Source: Tamarix chinensis
Lineage: Eukaryota > Streptophyta > Magnoliopsida > Caryophyllales > Tamaricaceae
NCBI GenBank assembly: GCA_030549775.1
Contig: CM060174.1
Location: forward strand, 92,458,132-92,522,131
Reading direction: 5' to 3'
DNA length: 64,000 nt
Shown: in pieces, positions 49,961 through 62,024 of the stretch
Layout: the number at the start of each line of letters is the position of its first letter
Position numbering within the stretch: position 1 is the first letter of the stretch
Program-made: the position numbers and the translations under genes
Notes under the pieces: generated by a model
The model's database searches: none
Told to the model about the DNA's origin: nothing
The model's input: the letters and a program-made list of their open reading frames with translations, nothing else

Positions 49961-50760
49961 ACAAATTATCATTTAGTTGGTCAAATTACCAAATTACCCT
50001 TTAGTTATTTAAATTACCAAATTACCCTTCTCTATTATCCTAATTACCAAGTTACTCCTTTCCAATTTCCACTTTACCCCTTTTATTTACAAAATTACCA
50101 TTTTTCCCTTTTACCTTTAAATTCACCATTTACCCCCTTAACTTCCAAAATTTACCATAACACCCTTTATTCAAAAATTTACCATTTTGCCCCTTTAATT
50201 ACGAAATTACCATATTACCCCTTTAATTACAAAATTACCATTTTGACCTTTAATTATGAAATTACTATTTTGCCCTTTAATTACAAAATTACTAATTTAC
50301 CCTTTAATTACTATTTTACCCTTTATTCACAAAATTACCATTTTGCCCATTTACTTCCTAAATTACCATTTTACCCTTGAATTACAAGATTTTCATTTTG
50401 CCCTTTAATTACAAAATTACCATTACCTTTAATTATGAAATTACCATTTTGCCCTTGAATTATAACATTACAATTTTATCCTTTAATTCCAAAATTACCC
50501 TTTTACCCTTTAATTACAAAATTACTATTTTACCCATTACTCCCAAAATTACCATAATACCCCTTTACTTATAAAATTAACATTTTTCCATTTACTTATA
50601 AAATTACCATATTGTCATTTACCTCCAAAATTACTATATTTCCCCTTTACTTATAAAATTACCATTTTTTCATAAAATTTTCATTTTACCCTTTTACTTA
50701 GAAAATTTATCATTTTACCCTCTTCTTCCAAAATTACCATCTTGTCCCCTTATTACACCA
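49960..50760. repeat. Tandem array of AAATTACCATTTTGCCCTTT-like units
   Basis: About 30 imperfect units of 20-30 bases alternate AAATTACCATTTT with RCCCTTTAATTAC. The period is irregular. A 65-codon frame at 50377-50574 (repeats of NYKITILPF) is a by-product. It holds the place that the 99-bp TAATACCACC array has in LTR-2, and both arrays are rich in TACCA. Confidence 0.8.
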
Positions 50761-51224
50761 CTTTTATTATATTAACATTACTACATGGAATAATAATATT
50801 AATACTCCCTTAACAATATCCAACTTCACCAACTATTATATTTTAATATACTACTTATTAGCACCCCACACATATTAGGCCACATTCTTGCACAAGAAAT
50901 TTTACTAACACTACAACAAACTGGACCATTAACGACCAATTTAGCGACCAATTTTTTTTTGTCGTTATTGATATATTATTAACGACCATTGTCAAAACTC
51001 ATCGTTGATGGTATATCTATTGCGACTAATATAATTTTTGGTCGTTAATCATTAATTTATTGGTCGTTAAAAAAATTTAAGTTATATATATATATATATG
51101 TTTTATAATAATTTTTTTTCAAATCTCTAAAATCCAAAAAAAACACTTAATTGCCCCAACTCCTAAAAAAAATACACCATTTCACCTGTGCGCATTTACC
51201 CTTTTAAACAAAATTTAGATATGT

Positions 51225-51560
51225 TTGGTCAACTCGTATTCCCTCCCTGACCCTTGCTCGACGACCGCAACCCTGCCCTGGCCATCTCCCGTTTGCAACG
51301 CTTCTTCCCGAACTGTACCACCACGCAATCCGCCGCCTGTCGAGCAGACAGCCCACAGCTGCTACTACACCTCATCATCGTCGTCCAATACAGCAGCAGC
51401 GGAGTAGCAGCGAGCAGCAGCCACCAGCAACGCACGAGGACAGCTGCGGCGGGCCACCGCCCGTCCTCCTCCAGCACAGCTCGTCACCGGCGAGTGGTCC
51501 TTGACCACCGGCGAAGGTCCACCACCGCTCACTCCCTCCAATTTCGCTGCAATACGTTTG
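51225..51560. other. GC-rich block inside CACTA-2, possible captured exon or promoter
   Basis: This block is far richer in G and C than the rest of the element and has open frames on both strands (51254-51607 on +, 51365-51574 on -). They are rich in Ser, Ala, Gln and Arg with no motif I can name. It ends where the duplicated AT-rich unit starts. Capture of a host first exon is possible but unproven. Confidence 0.35.
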
Positions 51561-52956
51561 GTATAAATACTCAAACCCTAACTTATGTTTTGATTAATTT
51601 TAGATGAATTAGCTTATGATAAGATAATTTAGTTGTTTAATTGTATATATATGTGTTGTATGAATGATTTAGAATGGTTAATTGTATTGTTATGGTTGAT
51701 TTGTGAAAATTGGATTTGTGACCCGGCTATATCCGGATTTGTCGGTTTTATCCGATTTAGCTATTCTAGATAAATTGAATTTACAATATCCTTTAAAATG
51801 TATCTTATTTCATGTTAAAACTATCAATTTGAAATTTTTGTGCGAAATTAATCGAAATTGAATTCTTAGGTCAAAATTCTTGCGAATTTAAATTTGATTA
51901 TGTAATTGAGTTATTTTATTCAATTGATTATATAATTTGCATTAGATTATGTTTAATTTCATATTTGACATGTCAATTTAAATATCTTAGCAAGATTTGA
52001 CCGGATTTACAGTCCAAGCTAAAAAACCTAATTATGTTAAATTGGATGTTTCGTTTATTGTTTTAATCAATTGAGTATATGATAGATGCTATCTTGAAAG
52101 TAAAATATTAGTAAGGGTTTTGATGGATGGTGGTGTTGAAGTTTTTCTTCATTACTTTATATTGTTATATAATCTCTTTGTTATGTCCTTAGATTATTTT
52201 CTATGTTAATTCATTTAAGAATTCTATAATCATTCAATTTGATAAAATTAGATAAAGAATATGATGATGATCAACATTGACATTTTTTTTAACAAGAAAT
52301 AAAATATGATATAATTGGTATAAATACTCAAACCCTAACTTATGTTTTGATTAATTTTAAATGAATTAGCTTATAATAAGATAATTTATTTGTTTAATTA
52401 TATATATATATGTGTTGTATGAATGATGTAGAATGATTAATTGTATTGGTTATGGTTGATTTGTGAAAATTGGATTTGTGACCCGACTATATCCGGATTT
52501 GTCGATTTTATCCGATTTAGCTATTTTAGATAAATTGAATTTACAATATCCTTTAAAATGTATCTAATTTCATGTTAGAACTATCAATTTGAAATTTTTG
52601 TGCGAAATTAATCGGAATTGGATTCTTAGGTTAAAATTCTTGCGAATTTAAATTGGATTGTGTAATCGAGTTATTTTATTCAATTGATTATATAATTTTC
52701 ATTAGATTATGTTTAATTTTATGTTCGACATGTCAATTTAAATATTTTAGCAAGATTTGACCGGATTTACAGTCCAAGCTAAAAAACCCTAATTATGTTA
52801 AATTGGATGTTTCGTTTATTGTTTTAATCAATTGAGTATATGATAGATGCTATCATGAAAGTAAAATATTAGGAAGGGTTTTGATGGATGGTGGTGCTGA
52901 AATTTTTCTTCATTACTTTATATTGTTATATAATCTCTTTGTTATGTCCTTAGATT
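51558..52956. repeat. Direct duplication of about 640 bp inside CACTA-2
   Basis: 51558-52195 and 52315-52956 match closely, starting TTGGTATAAATACTCAAACC and ending TTATGTCCTTAGATT, with roughly one difference per 25-30 bases. They are separated by 119 unrelated bases. The end GTCCTTAG before ATT resembles a splice acceptor, so an intron-containing piece may have been duplicated. Confidence 0.85.
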
Positions 52957-55900
52957 GCAACTCTCTATTGGTGATGCTATCTAGGTTACTGTTGCTACAG
53001 ATGATGTGGACGTGCTTCAACGGATTACATTGCAGCTCTCTGGACATTTTTGTATAGGTTGGTTTTCTCCCGCTTTCTCTATATTTATATTTTTCCATTA
53101 AGGCTAATACATTGGTGGATATTAGTGGACATAAATATGGTCATAGAAGAAAAAATGACCGAGCAACCTGACAAGCTCAGAATCAACTGCATAATTATAA
53201 CATCATTTCCTTCACCATAACCTGTGCATTGATTAGCCTTGAAAATTTCTCTGTGATTCATGCGTCTACTTAAAAGTATGTTTGGCATGAAAAGGTAGTC
53301 CACCACTATTACTAAATGGGAAGTTATCTACCTTGGTTTTTTTTCCTGTCATTCCAAACACTAAATGGGAAGGAAAACAGATTCAGGGTACTTTATCCAC
53401 CACTATTACTGCCATTCCAAGCATAACCTAATACATCCCTATGGTTAGGACAACACTATATTGACAATTATTTGAGGTTTCAACATCCCTATGTAGGTAA
53501 GTAATTCTTCCACTGTAAAAAAATAACTATTGCAGAATGATAAGGATGGTTAGGAAGCACATACTTTTCAACACTATGACCAGATATTGCCGTTGAATAG
53601 ACAATTAGTGCCCAATGAAGGATGCGGAGTTTCTGTCTAACATCTTGTTCATAGTGCAATACTATCTGATGGGTTTTATTAGGTATAGTGTCCCATTTGT
53701 TTACAACAATCAGGCAAGCCTTCCCTTCTTGTTCTATCCTGTCTGCGATTCTGTAGTCCTAGGACACCAGAACAAGATAGCAATCAATGTGAAATTTATA
53801 ACCCATTGCATATTCACACAGGAAATATTGCAACCATCCTACTGGGCCAATATTCCAGAGATATTTAGGAGCAATAAGATTTTTTTTCCAACATCTTAAG
53901 AAATTTCAATACCTCCACATCCATTCGAAAATTGAAATGCTATGAATAAGGTGGACTAAATATCAACAAATTGAAATGTCCTAAGTCGATCACTTTGTTT
54001 TTTCCTCGGTCTTTGAACTTTAACTTTGTCCTATGGCTAAATTATGGAAAAAAAATACATGACCAGTAAGCCAGTCATGGATGGAGAGATACTATGGCCA
54101 GAGTCAAGGATAGATCAATAAAAGATATAATCAGGGATCGTGCTACTAGATTTGAGGCATTCTCAGCTTGTACCTCCTTTTCCATATTCGTTGTTCTTGT
54201 GGATAGTGTAGTTTGACCTCTTCAGCTCTTAAGTGTTTTTGATGATGAATCAGTGGTTATGACTTTGTACTCTCATGCTTATTTGGAAGTAAATAATTTT
54301 GAATTGCTTACCAAACTAATAATAATGATGATGAAGAAGAAAAATTATATCGATTGAACTAAGGCAAGAAGTAGCTTATTTCCCAACGTAAGGGTCTTTG
54401 AATTGTTCTTTGTTCTGAATTTGAGTTATTTCTCACTGTTCTATGATCTGGCATCATTTGAGCTAATTTCCGCATTGCTGGTACTGAATTTGAGCACAGT
54501 AATGCCTTGATGTTAGAAATAACTATAGTTGCTCCACTGTTTCTTTTGAACACCATTTATCTTTCTTGATGATGAATAATTTTTATATTCAGTGGCTAAA
54601 TTATGAAAAAAATACATGACCAACTTAGGACATTTGAAAATGTTCTTTAACCCAATTAATATTCAACTTTACATCTAAAGGAAAAATACAAAAGAAAAAA
54701 ACAATAGATGAATAAATAAAAGCTTAGTATGCATGCCCATAACTGTTGAAAAAAATTAAAAATTTAAAGTAAATTAGTGTACTCTTCTGATATATTTGAA
54801 AACTGTGTGACAATCGATAACCTGCATCCTCGTTAAATACTTTTAGTAAATTCAGTTTTGTATATATTGTAGAATTATAGGTGTAATTGATGCATGAATC
54901 ATAGAAAAAATATTTTTTGATACACTTTGTGACCAAAACACACCATATTAGGTATTGAATCATTGATAACAGACTTAAGGAAATTCTGTTATCAAATATA
55001 TAAATTATATGAAAAGTCACCAGAAGTTGAAGATGAATTTGTAACCTTTTTCTCTAATTATGCAATAGTTATTATGCACCTTTATATGGGATTTTACAAG
55101 CCTAAGGTAACCATGAACAACTTTTAGGACAACACTATAATATTTTCCTAACTAAAATGGCGACAAACTTGTGCCCCAAGTTTTATTAACAAACTGTACT
55201 TCTTGTTACTCTCCTATGCCTATTGCAGCTATGTTAATGAGTTTGGCTGGAAAGATTCTCAAAGCCTATCGAGATTGAGCTATAAACACATTTATAACAT
55301 TACTTCCCTCTTGGAAAATAAGCTTGTCCTCAAGCTTGATGTAGGGTTAAACTCGTTGAGAGTCCAGCAACACGTGATCTAATAACTCTTGATCTCCTAG
55401 TTTCGTCCTTCATTAATCTATGGTTAAGGGGTAGGGTTATCTTCATCATGATCCCTCCGTTCTCTATGGCACATTAAGAGCTACGATCATGCTTAAGTTC
55501 GAGAAATCCCACAAGATAAGGTCAATGACACAGATAATGTCATTGGGTTGTTTTTTATCTTGTTAAATTTCTACCATAAGTTAGAATAGTAATATTTTGT
55601 GTAATTTCCATAGGTAATGATGATGCATGATCTAGGTTGTCGTAGTAGAGCACATTTAATAAGTTTGGATGTTATTGAATCATATTTATTTCCATTTTCA
55701 TTATTTTCCTTGTATTTGGAGATTTCATTTTATATATCTAATTTCATGAATTGCGTGTTAAGGAAATTACTCATTGTTTATTTGATACTTATATTAATTA
55801 TTATTTTTATATTTCTATTGTTGCAGATCCAGTTTATTTTGATAAACTTACCAAGTCTATTGTATCTAATGGATAGAATGATTAATTCTTAAGCAGCTGC

Positions 55901-58872
55901 TAATCATGATATTTTTGTAATGCAACGACATATTGTAGCTCTTTTGTAATATATTTATATTTGATCATAGCCGAAAATTGTACCGGACATTTGATACAAA
56001 TTATTTGTATGAATATTTAGTTGAATGTTTAATTATAAACAGATATTTAGAAAAGTATATCTATATGTTAGAATGAATATATATGTATGCAGATACAGGA
56101 TTTGAGAAGATCAAAATGAATATATATACATGCATACAAGTACAAGTCTTAAGAAGATTGAAATGGATATATGTACGCATATATGTACAGGTCTTCAAAA
56201 GATTGAAATGGATATATGTATATCCATATAGGTGCAAGGTTATAGATGAATATTGAAATGTTGATTATATATATTATTGAATATATAATTATGTGATTTG
56301 CGACCAATAAATTATGTCACAAATAATGAATGAATTTTAGTATTGATGGAAAAATTAGTCGTTATTGGTATGATACTTTTTTAATTACGATAAAAAAATT
56401 GGTCGTTAATATTATTTACAATAGTGTATTTTATTTGTCGTTATTATTTTTAGCGACCAACATCATACGTTGTCGCTATTACTTTTAGCGACCAACGTCA
56501 TAAGTTGTCGTTATTACTTTCAGCGACCAACACTTTACGTCGTCGTTATTACCTTTAGCGACCAAAATTATATGCCGTTGCTATTACATTAGCGACCAAC
56601 ATAATATGTAGTCATTATTGCTTTAGCGACCAAAAAATTTCAGTTGGTCGTTAAAGCCTTTAACGAGGGAGTAATAATGACCACTGATGACCAACAAATT
56701 TTTTGGTCGTTATTAGCTTTAGCAACCAAAATTTGGCCATTAATGACGAAATTTGTTGGTCGTTAAAAACCTTATTTGTAGTAGTGTAAAATGCCCCTAG
56801 GGCTCACAATAATATTATTCATGCACAAATGGTCACAATAACATAATATGACATGGATAAGTACTTAACACTTTCATTAATAATCAAACTCTTCCCTTAA
56901 GCAACATTTCCACACATGGCATATAAACTAACATACTCCCTTTTTTTAATCAATTAATACAAGCAAATATATATATATATATATATATTAAACCATATAT
57001 ATAAAGCATAATAACATATTAAAAATCCTAATTTACTAACATACGTTTATCCATGCGCTTAAGTGGGGTTTAACAATTACCTTAATTCCTGCAAAAATAG
57101 AATCTTATCGGTATCCCGATTAATGAATCAAGCTTTAAATAGCAAAATTAACACCTAAAAATAATATCAATAATTATTACATTAGAAATAAGAAAATCAA
57201 AGCATAAGACCTTATAAAATTTACTTAATAAAATAATTAACTTAAATATTATTTTACCTTAAAATTTTTAACCAAAACAAACCAAGAATGCAGCAACTCA
57301 TCCTGCTCATGCAGCATGAGGTGCATGTAAAAATAAATAGAGGAAGGCTCAAAGGGGGTGAAGGAAAGGTAAAATTGGTTATTTTTGGGTTAGTGGTTTG
57401 GGGCTAGGAAAGAAGATAGATGGGGGAGGTTTGGAGGCAAGGGAAGGGTGCAGGAGTGAAGAGGGGGTGTAGGTGGTGACTGGTGATGGGTTTTTGGTGG
57501 CCAAGGGCGGCAGAGGCGGCGGCGGCGAGGTGGCGAAGTGGGCTGCAGGAGGGGATCGGGCTGAGAAGGAAGTAAAAGAGACGGGAAAAGTGGAGGGGTT
57601 TGGGGGCTATTTTCGACCAAAGCAGGCATAGGGTGGTAGAGGAGGTTGCAGGGAGGAGATTGGTGGTTTGGGTGGCGGCAGAGGTGGCCGAACGACAACG
57701 AATGGAGGGGTTGCAAGGGGCTGCCGAGAAGGGAGAAAAATGGGGAGAAAAAGAAGAGGGGAGAAAGGAGGAGCTACAGGGTGGCTTGGGTGGTGTTGTG
57801 GTGGTACAGGGCAGGAGTAGAAAGGTGTAGAAGGCAATTTAGGAGGTTGGTGAGGCGGTTGAGCCGGCGAAGGGTGGCGGCGGTGCAAAACAAAGAGGAA
57901 AAGATGGAGGGAAGAAAAATGGAGGAAAGGGGATATGGGAAGAAAGAGGGCTCAAAAAATATGGGGTAGAAGGGCTAAAGAGGAGAAGAAAAAGAAGAGG
58001 GAGGGTAGGGGTGCAGCTGGCCGGCCGGTGGCAGCGTGTAGGGTGGCAGGGGAGGTGGTAGGGTGGCAGGGAGGCGAAGGAAAGATGGGGAAAGGGGAGG
58101 CCATGTGTGATGGGGGTGCATGGCCTGTTGGGTCTAAAATTGTGAAAAAAAAAGGACAGGGGGAGAGAAGGAGAGAGGGAGGGTTGTAGTGGTGGCAGAA
58201 GGTGGCAGCAGGCAGTGGTCGGCGTGCCCAAGGTGGTAGCGCTGGCCGACGAAGACAGCTCGGGGGTCTGCTGGGTCGAGGCAGAAGAAGGAAAAAAGAA
58301 AGAAAGAAAGAAGGGAGAGGGAGGTGTAGGCTGGCACATGAAGGAGGGAGAGCGGGTCGGCCCGACCTGAAAAAAAAAAAGAAAAAGGAAGGGAGGGGGT
58401 TTGGGTTGTGCACATTCGGGGGAGGGAGAGAAATGGCCCTTGGCCCAGCGCGCAAGGAGGGAAGGCCTGGCAGCATGATGCCAGGAAAAGAAAAAAGGAA
58501 AAAGAGAGAAAGGAAGAAAAAGGAGAAGGAAAGGAAAAGGAAAAAAAGAAAATAATTTAATTTAACTTATAAAATAATAAAATGTAATATTTTTGATAAA
58601 TTATTTAATTTAATAATTTAATTCAATATAATTTAATATATTGGTTCAAAAAGGATAATTTTAGTAAAATATTAGTTTGATAAATTATTTAAATAAAACT
58701 AATATGATAATATAACAAAATATTTATTTTTAATTTATCAAAGACTCCTATCCAAATTTATATACTCAAAAATCCATAAAATAATTAAACTAAATAATTT
58801 TAAAAGCTAATTTATTTCAAATAAAAGCTATTTATTAAATTATAGGTTTTCTAAAATTTTGGGGATTACACA

Positions 58873-60940
58873 AGGATCCATGTACCTCACCCGATCATCA
58901 TCAATATTGGTACATTATAAAATAAGGCTAAAGCAACAAAAGATGGATATCTTAATGAAGATATACAAGATATTACCCAAAAAAAAGTTTAAAGATATCC
59001 CTAACCCTAGTTAGCTTTCTTAGAGCAAACTATTATATTATGTTTATTCCTATATTCTAAATTGCATACATTATAGGATGAACTTGAAACATTAGATTCT
59101 ATTAAGGGTGTAGATCAATATAGCATCATGTCACAAGTAGAAGGAATTGAAGAACACCTCATAAGATACAAGGGTGTTGGATTACGGTTTATGAGAATAA
59201 GTGAATGGTCAATCACGTGGAACCAAGAACACCAATGACCAAATGTCTCTCCTAACCCAAAAATCAAATGTCATTTGAAAAAATTACCACAATATACAAA
59301 GAGTTGAACTTCCATTAAATCTCGAGGGTATAAAGCCATCAAATTTAGATGCACATGACTCACTTCAAATACCTAATATAAATAGTTTCAAAGACTGTTG
59401 TGAAGCTGATCATTATTTTTCTTCTCTTTCTAAGGTAAGCATATCAAATTATGAATTGCTATAAAATATATCAAGTGTCAACTTAATAATTAACAATATG
59501 CGACTTGTTAGATAATGACCCATCAATTCTTTCAGTGAAAGGAAGGGTATGTGTCAATTATGATATCAAAATCATGATAGTTAATGGGTCTATCTTGACC
59601 CCAAATATGAGGATTGTATGTATTGAAATTCCAATGATTGGAGATGCACTCTTACCTTGTTATAAAGAAGGCGATGAGTCAGCCACATTGTTCGACGCTC
59701 ATGGAAGCTATATACCTTAGCCCACACACCATATAAGCTCACTACTAAAGAGATAATAACATACTCCATCCATGTTATATGTAATATGTTTCACATATCA
59801 TTTATACCTTCTTATACATACATACATACAAACATATATATAAATGATCGTTATATTTTGTTTAATACTAGGAATTAAGGAATCAGAAAATAAGAATACT
59901 TCTAAGACAAAGAGAAAGAGAGTTATTAGTGGAAGGAGAAAAACAAAATAGGCACAGAGAAAGTAAATATAGCTAGATAAAAAAGTGGTTACCCCGCGGA
60001 GAGCTAACAACAACAAGAATTTTAGAGACCACCATTAGCTATGGTGATGTTGTATTTCTACACTCAAAACTACCTCAATAATGATATAATTATACTTTAT
60101 TGTTCTTTCGAGTATGTTAGGAGGGATAACACCATTTACTTGGTATCAATGGAGGTTATTAGTGGCATTTATAAGTTTGAATGAATGGAAACAACAAGCA
60201 TTGTTGAATATGTTAACTGAGTATTATTTCATATCATATATTTAAACACTTTTCATTGATTTGTATAATTTTATGACCTCTTATATTATTAATAAATATG
60301 CATTATTATTTCCATCCATAGGTTAGTTTCTAACCGTGTTGCTATAGAGGGGGTGGTGTCCTCTATTATGTTTGTGTGTCCATACTATATATCTGACCAT
60401 ACTACAATAAATAAGGATAAATACATAAACTATTTAGTAGATTGTATCTTAAGCAACAAATACAATAACAATCTTCATCTTATACCTCACCTCGTAAATG
60501 AACATAGGATTTTTTACGTCGTTTGTCTTGATTAAAATAAAGTATATGTGTTTGATTCTCTCTAAAAATATATTATTAATTTTGTTGTCACTTGCTCTGA
60601 AGGGAAATATTTAATTGATATGTAAGTATACTTTTTACTTCATTAGCTTATTTTGTGCATATATTATGTATTAATTTTTTGAAGTATATAAAGTTACAAT
60701 ATTGTGCATTAACTTTATCTAATAGGACACTACAGATGGCGTATATAAGGAGACGTAAAAATGGTGCGCCAAACCCAAGGAATCTTGCTTATGAGTCAAT
60801 AATTGTATTCAAAAAGATAAGTATTTTGTATTTTATTTTAATTTCAATTAATATCTAATAGAACAACAACCTAAATAAATTTATTTTACAGTCCACAATA
60901 GTAAAATGGTAATGAATATGGATATTATATTTATAGAGAA
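58873..60940 (+). pseudogene. Transposase_24-Ulp1 pseudogene in CACTA-3
   Basis: Matches to CACTA-1 exons lie at about 58873-58990 (exon 4), 59077-59434 (exon 5), 59497-59758 (exon 6, with IPMIGDALLPCYKEGDE), 59868-60225 (exon 7), 60322-60622 (exon 8, with IMFVCPYYI and NEHR), 60725-60810 (exon 9) and 60892-60940 (exon 10). Frameshifts and stops are many, for example TAA just after the VCLD residues near 60534. At the protease active site DCGYY has become EYGYY: the Cys codon TGT reads TAT. The acceptor AG before exon 8 is intact here, which locates the lost site in CACTA-1. Confidence 0.75.
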
Positions 60941-61489
60941 ATAGATCTCATACTTAAGAACAAATATATGAACATAGATCCAATTCATGTGTTTTTTTTC
61001 ATATTTGTTCATTTATTAATCTATGGAATATTAATTACTAATGGAATGAACGAAACATATCAATTTGTAGATTTTCAATGGTTGATATATACGAGGCTAG
61101 AAATACATAGATGATGAAATTGATAAAGTCAAAGATAAATTAGCTAAGTTTATGTGCTTATACACTCAGTATTAGTGATCTACATACATGTTCTGGTTTG
61201 TATCTCATATGTCTTGTGTTCTTATATAAAATTGGAGATGCATATACATGCATGCAAGTGTTCATCAACTACTGATAGTTAGGTTTTATGATCTACATCT
61301 ATGAACTTTAACTTTGGAGTGTAGAGCTACCAAATTTTGATACACCTACTAATTTTCATTCCTAGGAGGAAAATATACATGAATTAGTGATGTTTTACAC
61401 ACTATAAATTTGGTAGATATTTGAACATACAACTATATATGCAGACTAGAAAAAAAAACTATACAATTTATATAAAAAAACATTTACAT

Positions 61490-62005
61490 TTTAATAACGA
61501 TTCTTTTCCAAACTGTTACTAAAACCCTAATCTATTATATATTTGATGAGTTTTTAATAATGGTTTTAACCAAGCCATTATTAAAATAAGGTTTTAACAA
61601 TGGTTATTAGATAAAACTATTGACAAATGATGAATTAGATGCTTATTAAATATGAATTAGGGTTTAATTATTGTGTAATTACTTATTTAATGTTAACATG
61701 TACATTTTCATAATGACTTTGGCCAAAAATTGTTATTAAAGCATGCATTTAATGCTAATTATTAATTATTTAGAGTTTTAATTAATGCTTTATTGAGATT
61801 CAAATTAGGATTTTTTATGGTTTATGGTTATTAAACCATTTATTTTAATAATGGTTTCTTAGTACACCGCTATTAAAACCACAGTTTTTCACAAATTTTT
61901 TAGATTGATTATAAGAGTTTTTAAATCGTTATTAAAGCTTTAATGACACTCGATTCAATAATAGTTCATAACAATTATTAAAATCCTTTAAAAACCGTTA
62001 TCAAA
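61490..62005. repeat. Decayed subterminal array of CACTA-3
   Basis: Copies of TTTTAATAACGGTT with many transitions (AATAACGATT, AATAATGGTT, CAACAATGGTTATT) alternate with complements such as CCGTTATCAAAAA. It matches the CACTA-1 array, showing the two elements belong to one family. Confidence 0.7.
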
Positions 62006-62024
62006 AACTATTTCTAGGGTTGTG

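Larger units (their letters stand above)
50909..56786. mobile_element. CACTA DNA transposon, 5,878 bp (CACTA-2)
   Basis: It starts CACTACAACAAACTGG and ends CCTTATTTGTAGTAGTG, with a perfect 3-bp duplication TAA (50906-50908 and 56787-56789). Both ends hold repeated TTAACGACCAA / TTGGTCGTTAA: 50933-51070 at the left and 56296-56768 at the right. No known transposase domain is visible. The interior has a GC-rich block (51225-51560), a two-copy direct duplication and a few unassigned frames (53615-53899, 55617-55892). It is probably non-autonomous and may carry captured host DNA. Its subterminal motif differs from CACTA-1, so a different transposase family is expected to move it. Confidence 0.88.
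48101..58870 (-). mobile_element. Large diverged LTR (LTR-9) carrying CACTA-2
   Basis: The left end CATAACACCATCATTTC is a mutated version of the family terminus and is followed by the expected AGAAGCAAAC-like block. The right end is TTTTGGGGATTACA. Between lie a repeat cluster (GGTAGTGCACATAA...ACTACCAAC, about 48760-48990), an ACC-rich tandem array, a G-rich block (57300-58550) and an AT-rich U3. Without CACTA-2 it is about 4.9 kb. No target duplication is found, and the sequence on the right is the broken third CACTA element, while its other half is not on the left. The locus is therefore rearranged. No protein gene belongs to the LTR. Confidence 0.55.
58871..62024 (+). mobile_element. Decayed CACTA element (CACTA-3), left part missing
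   Basis: It carries, in order on the + strand, sequences matching exons 4-10 of the CACTA-1 gene, then a decayed subterminal array (about 61490-62005, TTTTAATAATGGTTTT types) and a mutated terminus CTAGGGTTGTG at 62024 in place of CTAGTAGTG. The left end is missing because sequence starts within exon 4 right at the edge of LTR-9. Mutation load shows it is much older than CACTA-1. Confidence 0.75.

Noticed and set aside
50377..50574. Repetitive NYKITILPF peptide
   Set aside because: By-product of the TACC-rich tandem array, with no start context and no conservation evidence.
53615..53899. 95-codon frame inside CACTA-2 as a transposase
   Set aside because: No motif of Transposase_21, Transposase_24 or any other transposase family is visible. 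It is left as unknown.
57390..58555. Many overlapping Pro-rich and Arg/Glu/Lys-rich frames
   Set aside because: They fall in the G-rich and purine-rich block of LTR-9, open on both strands, as in the other LTR copies.
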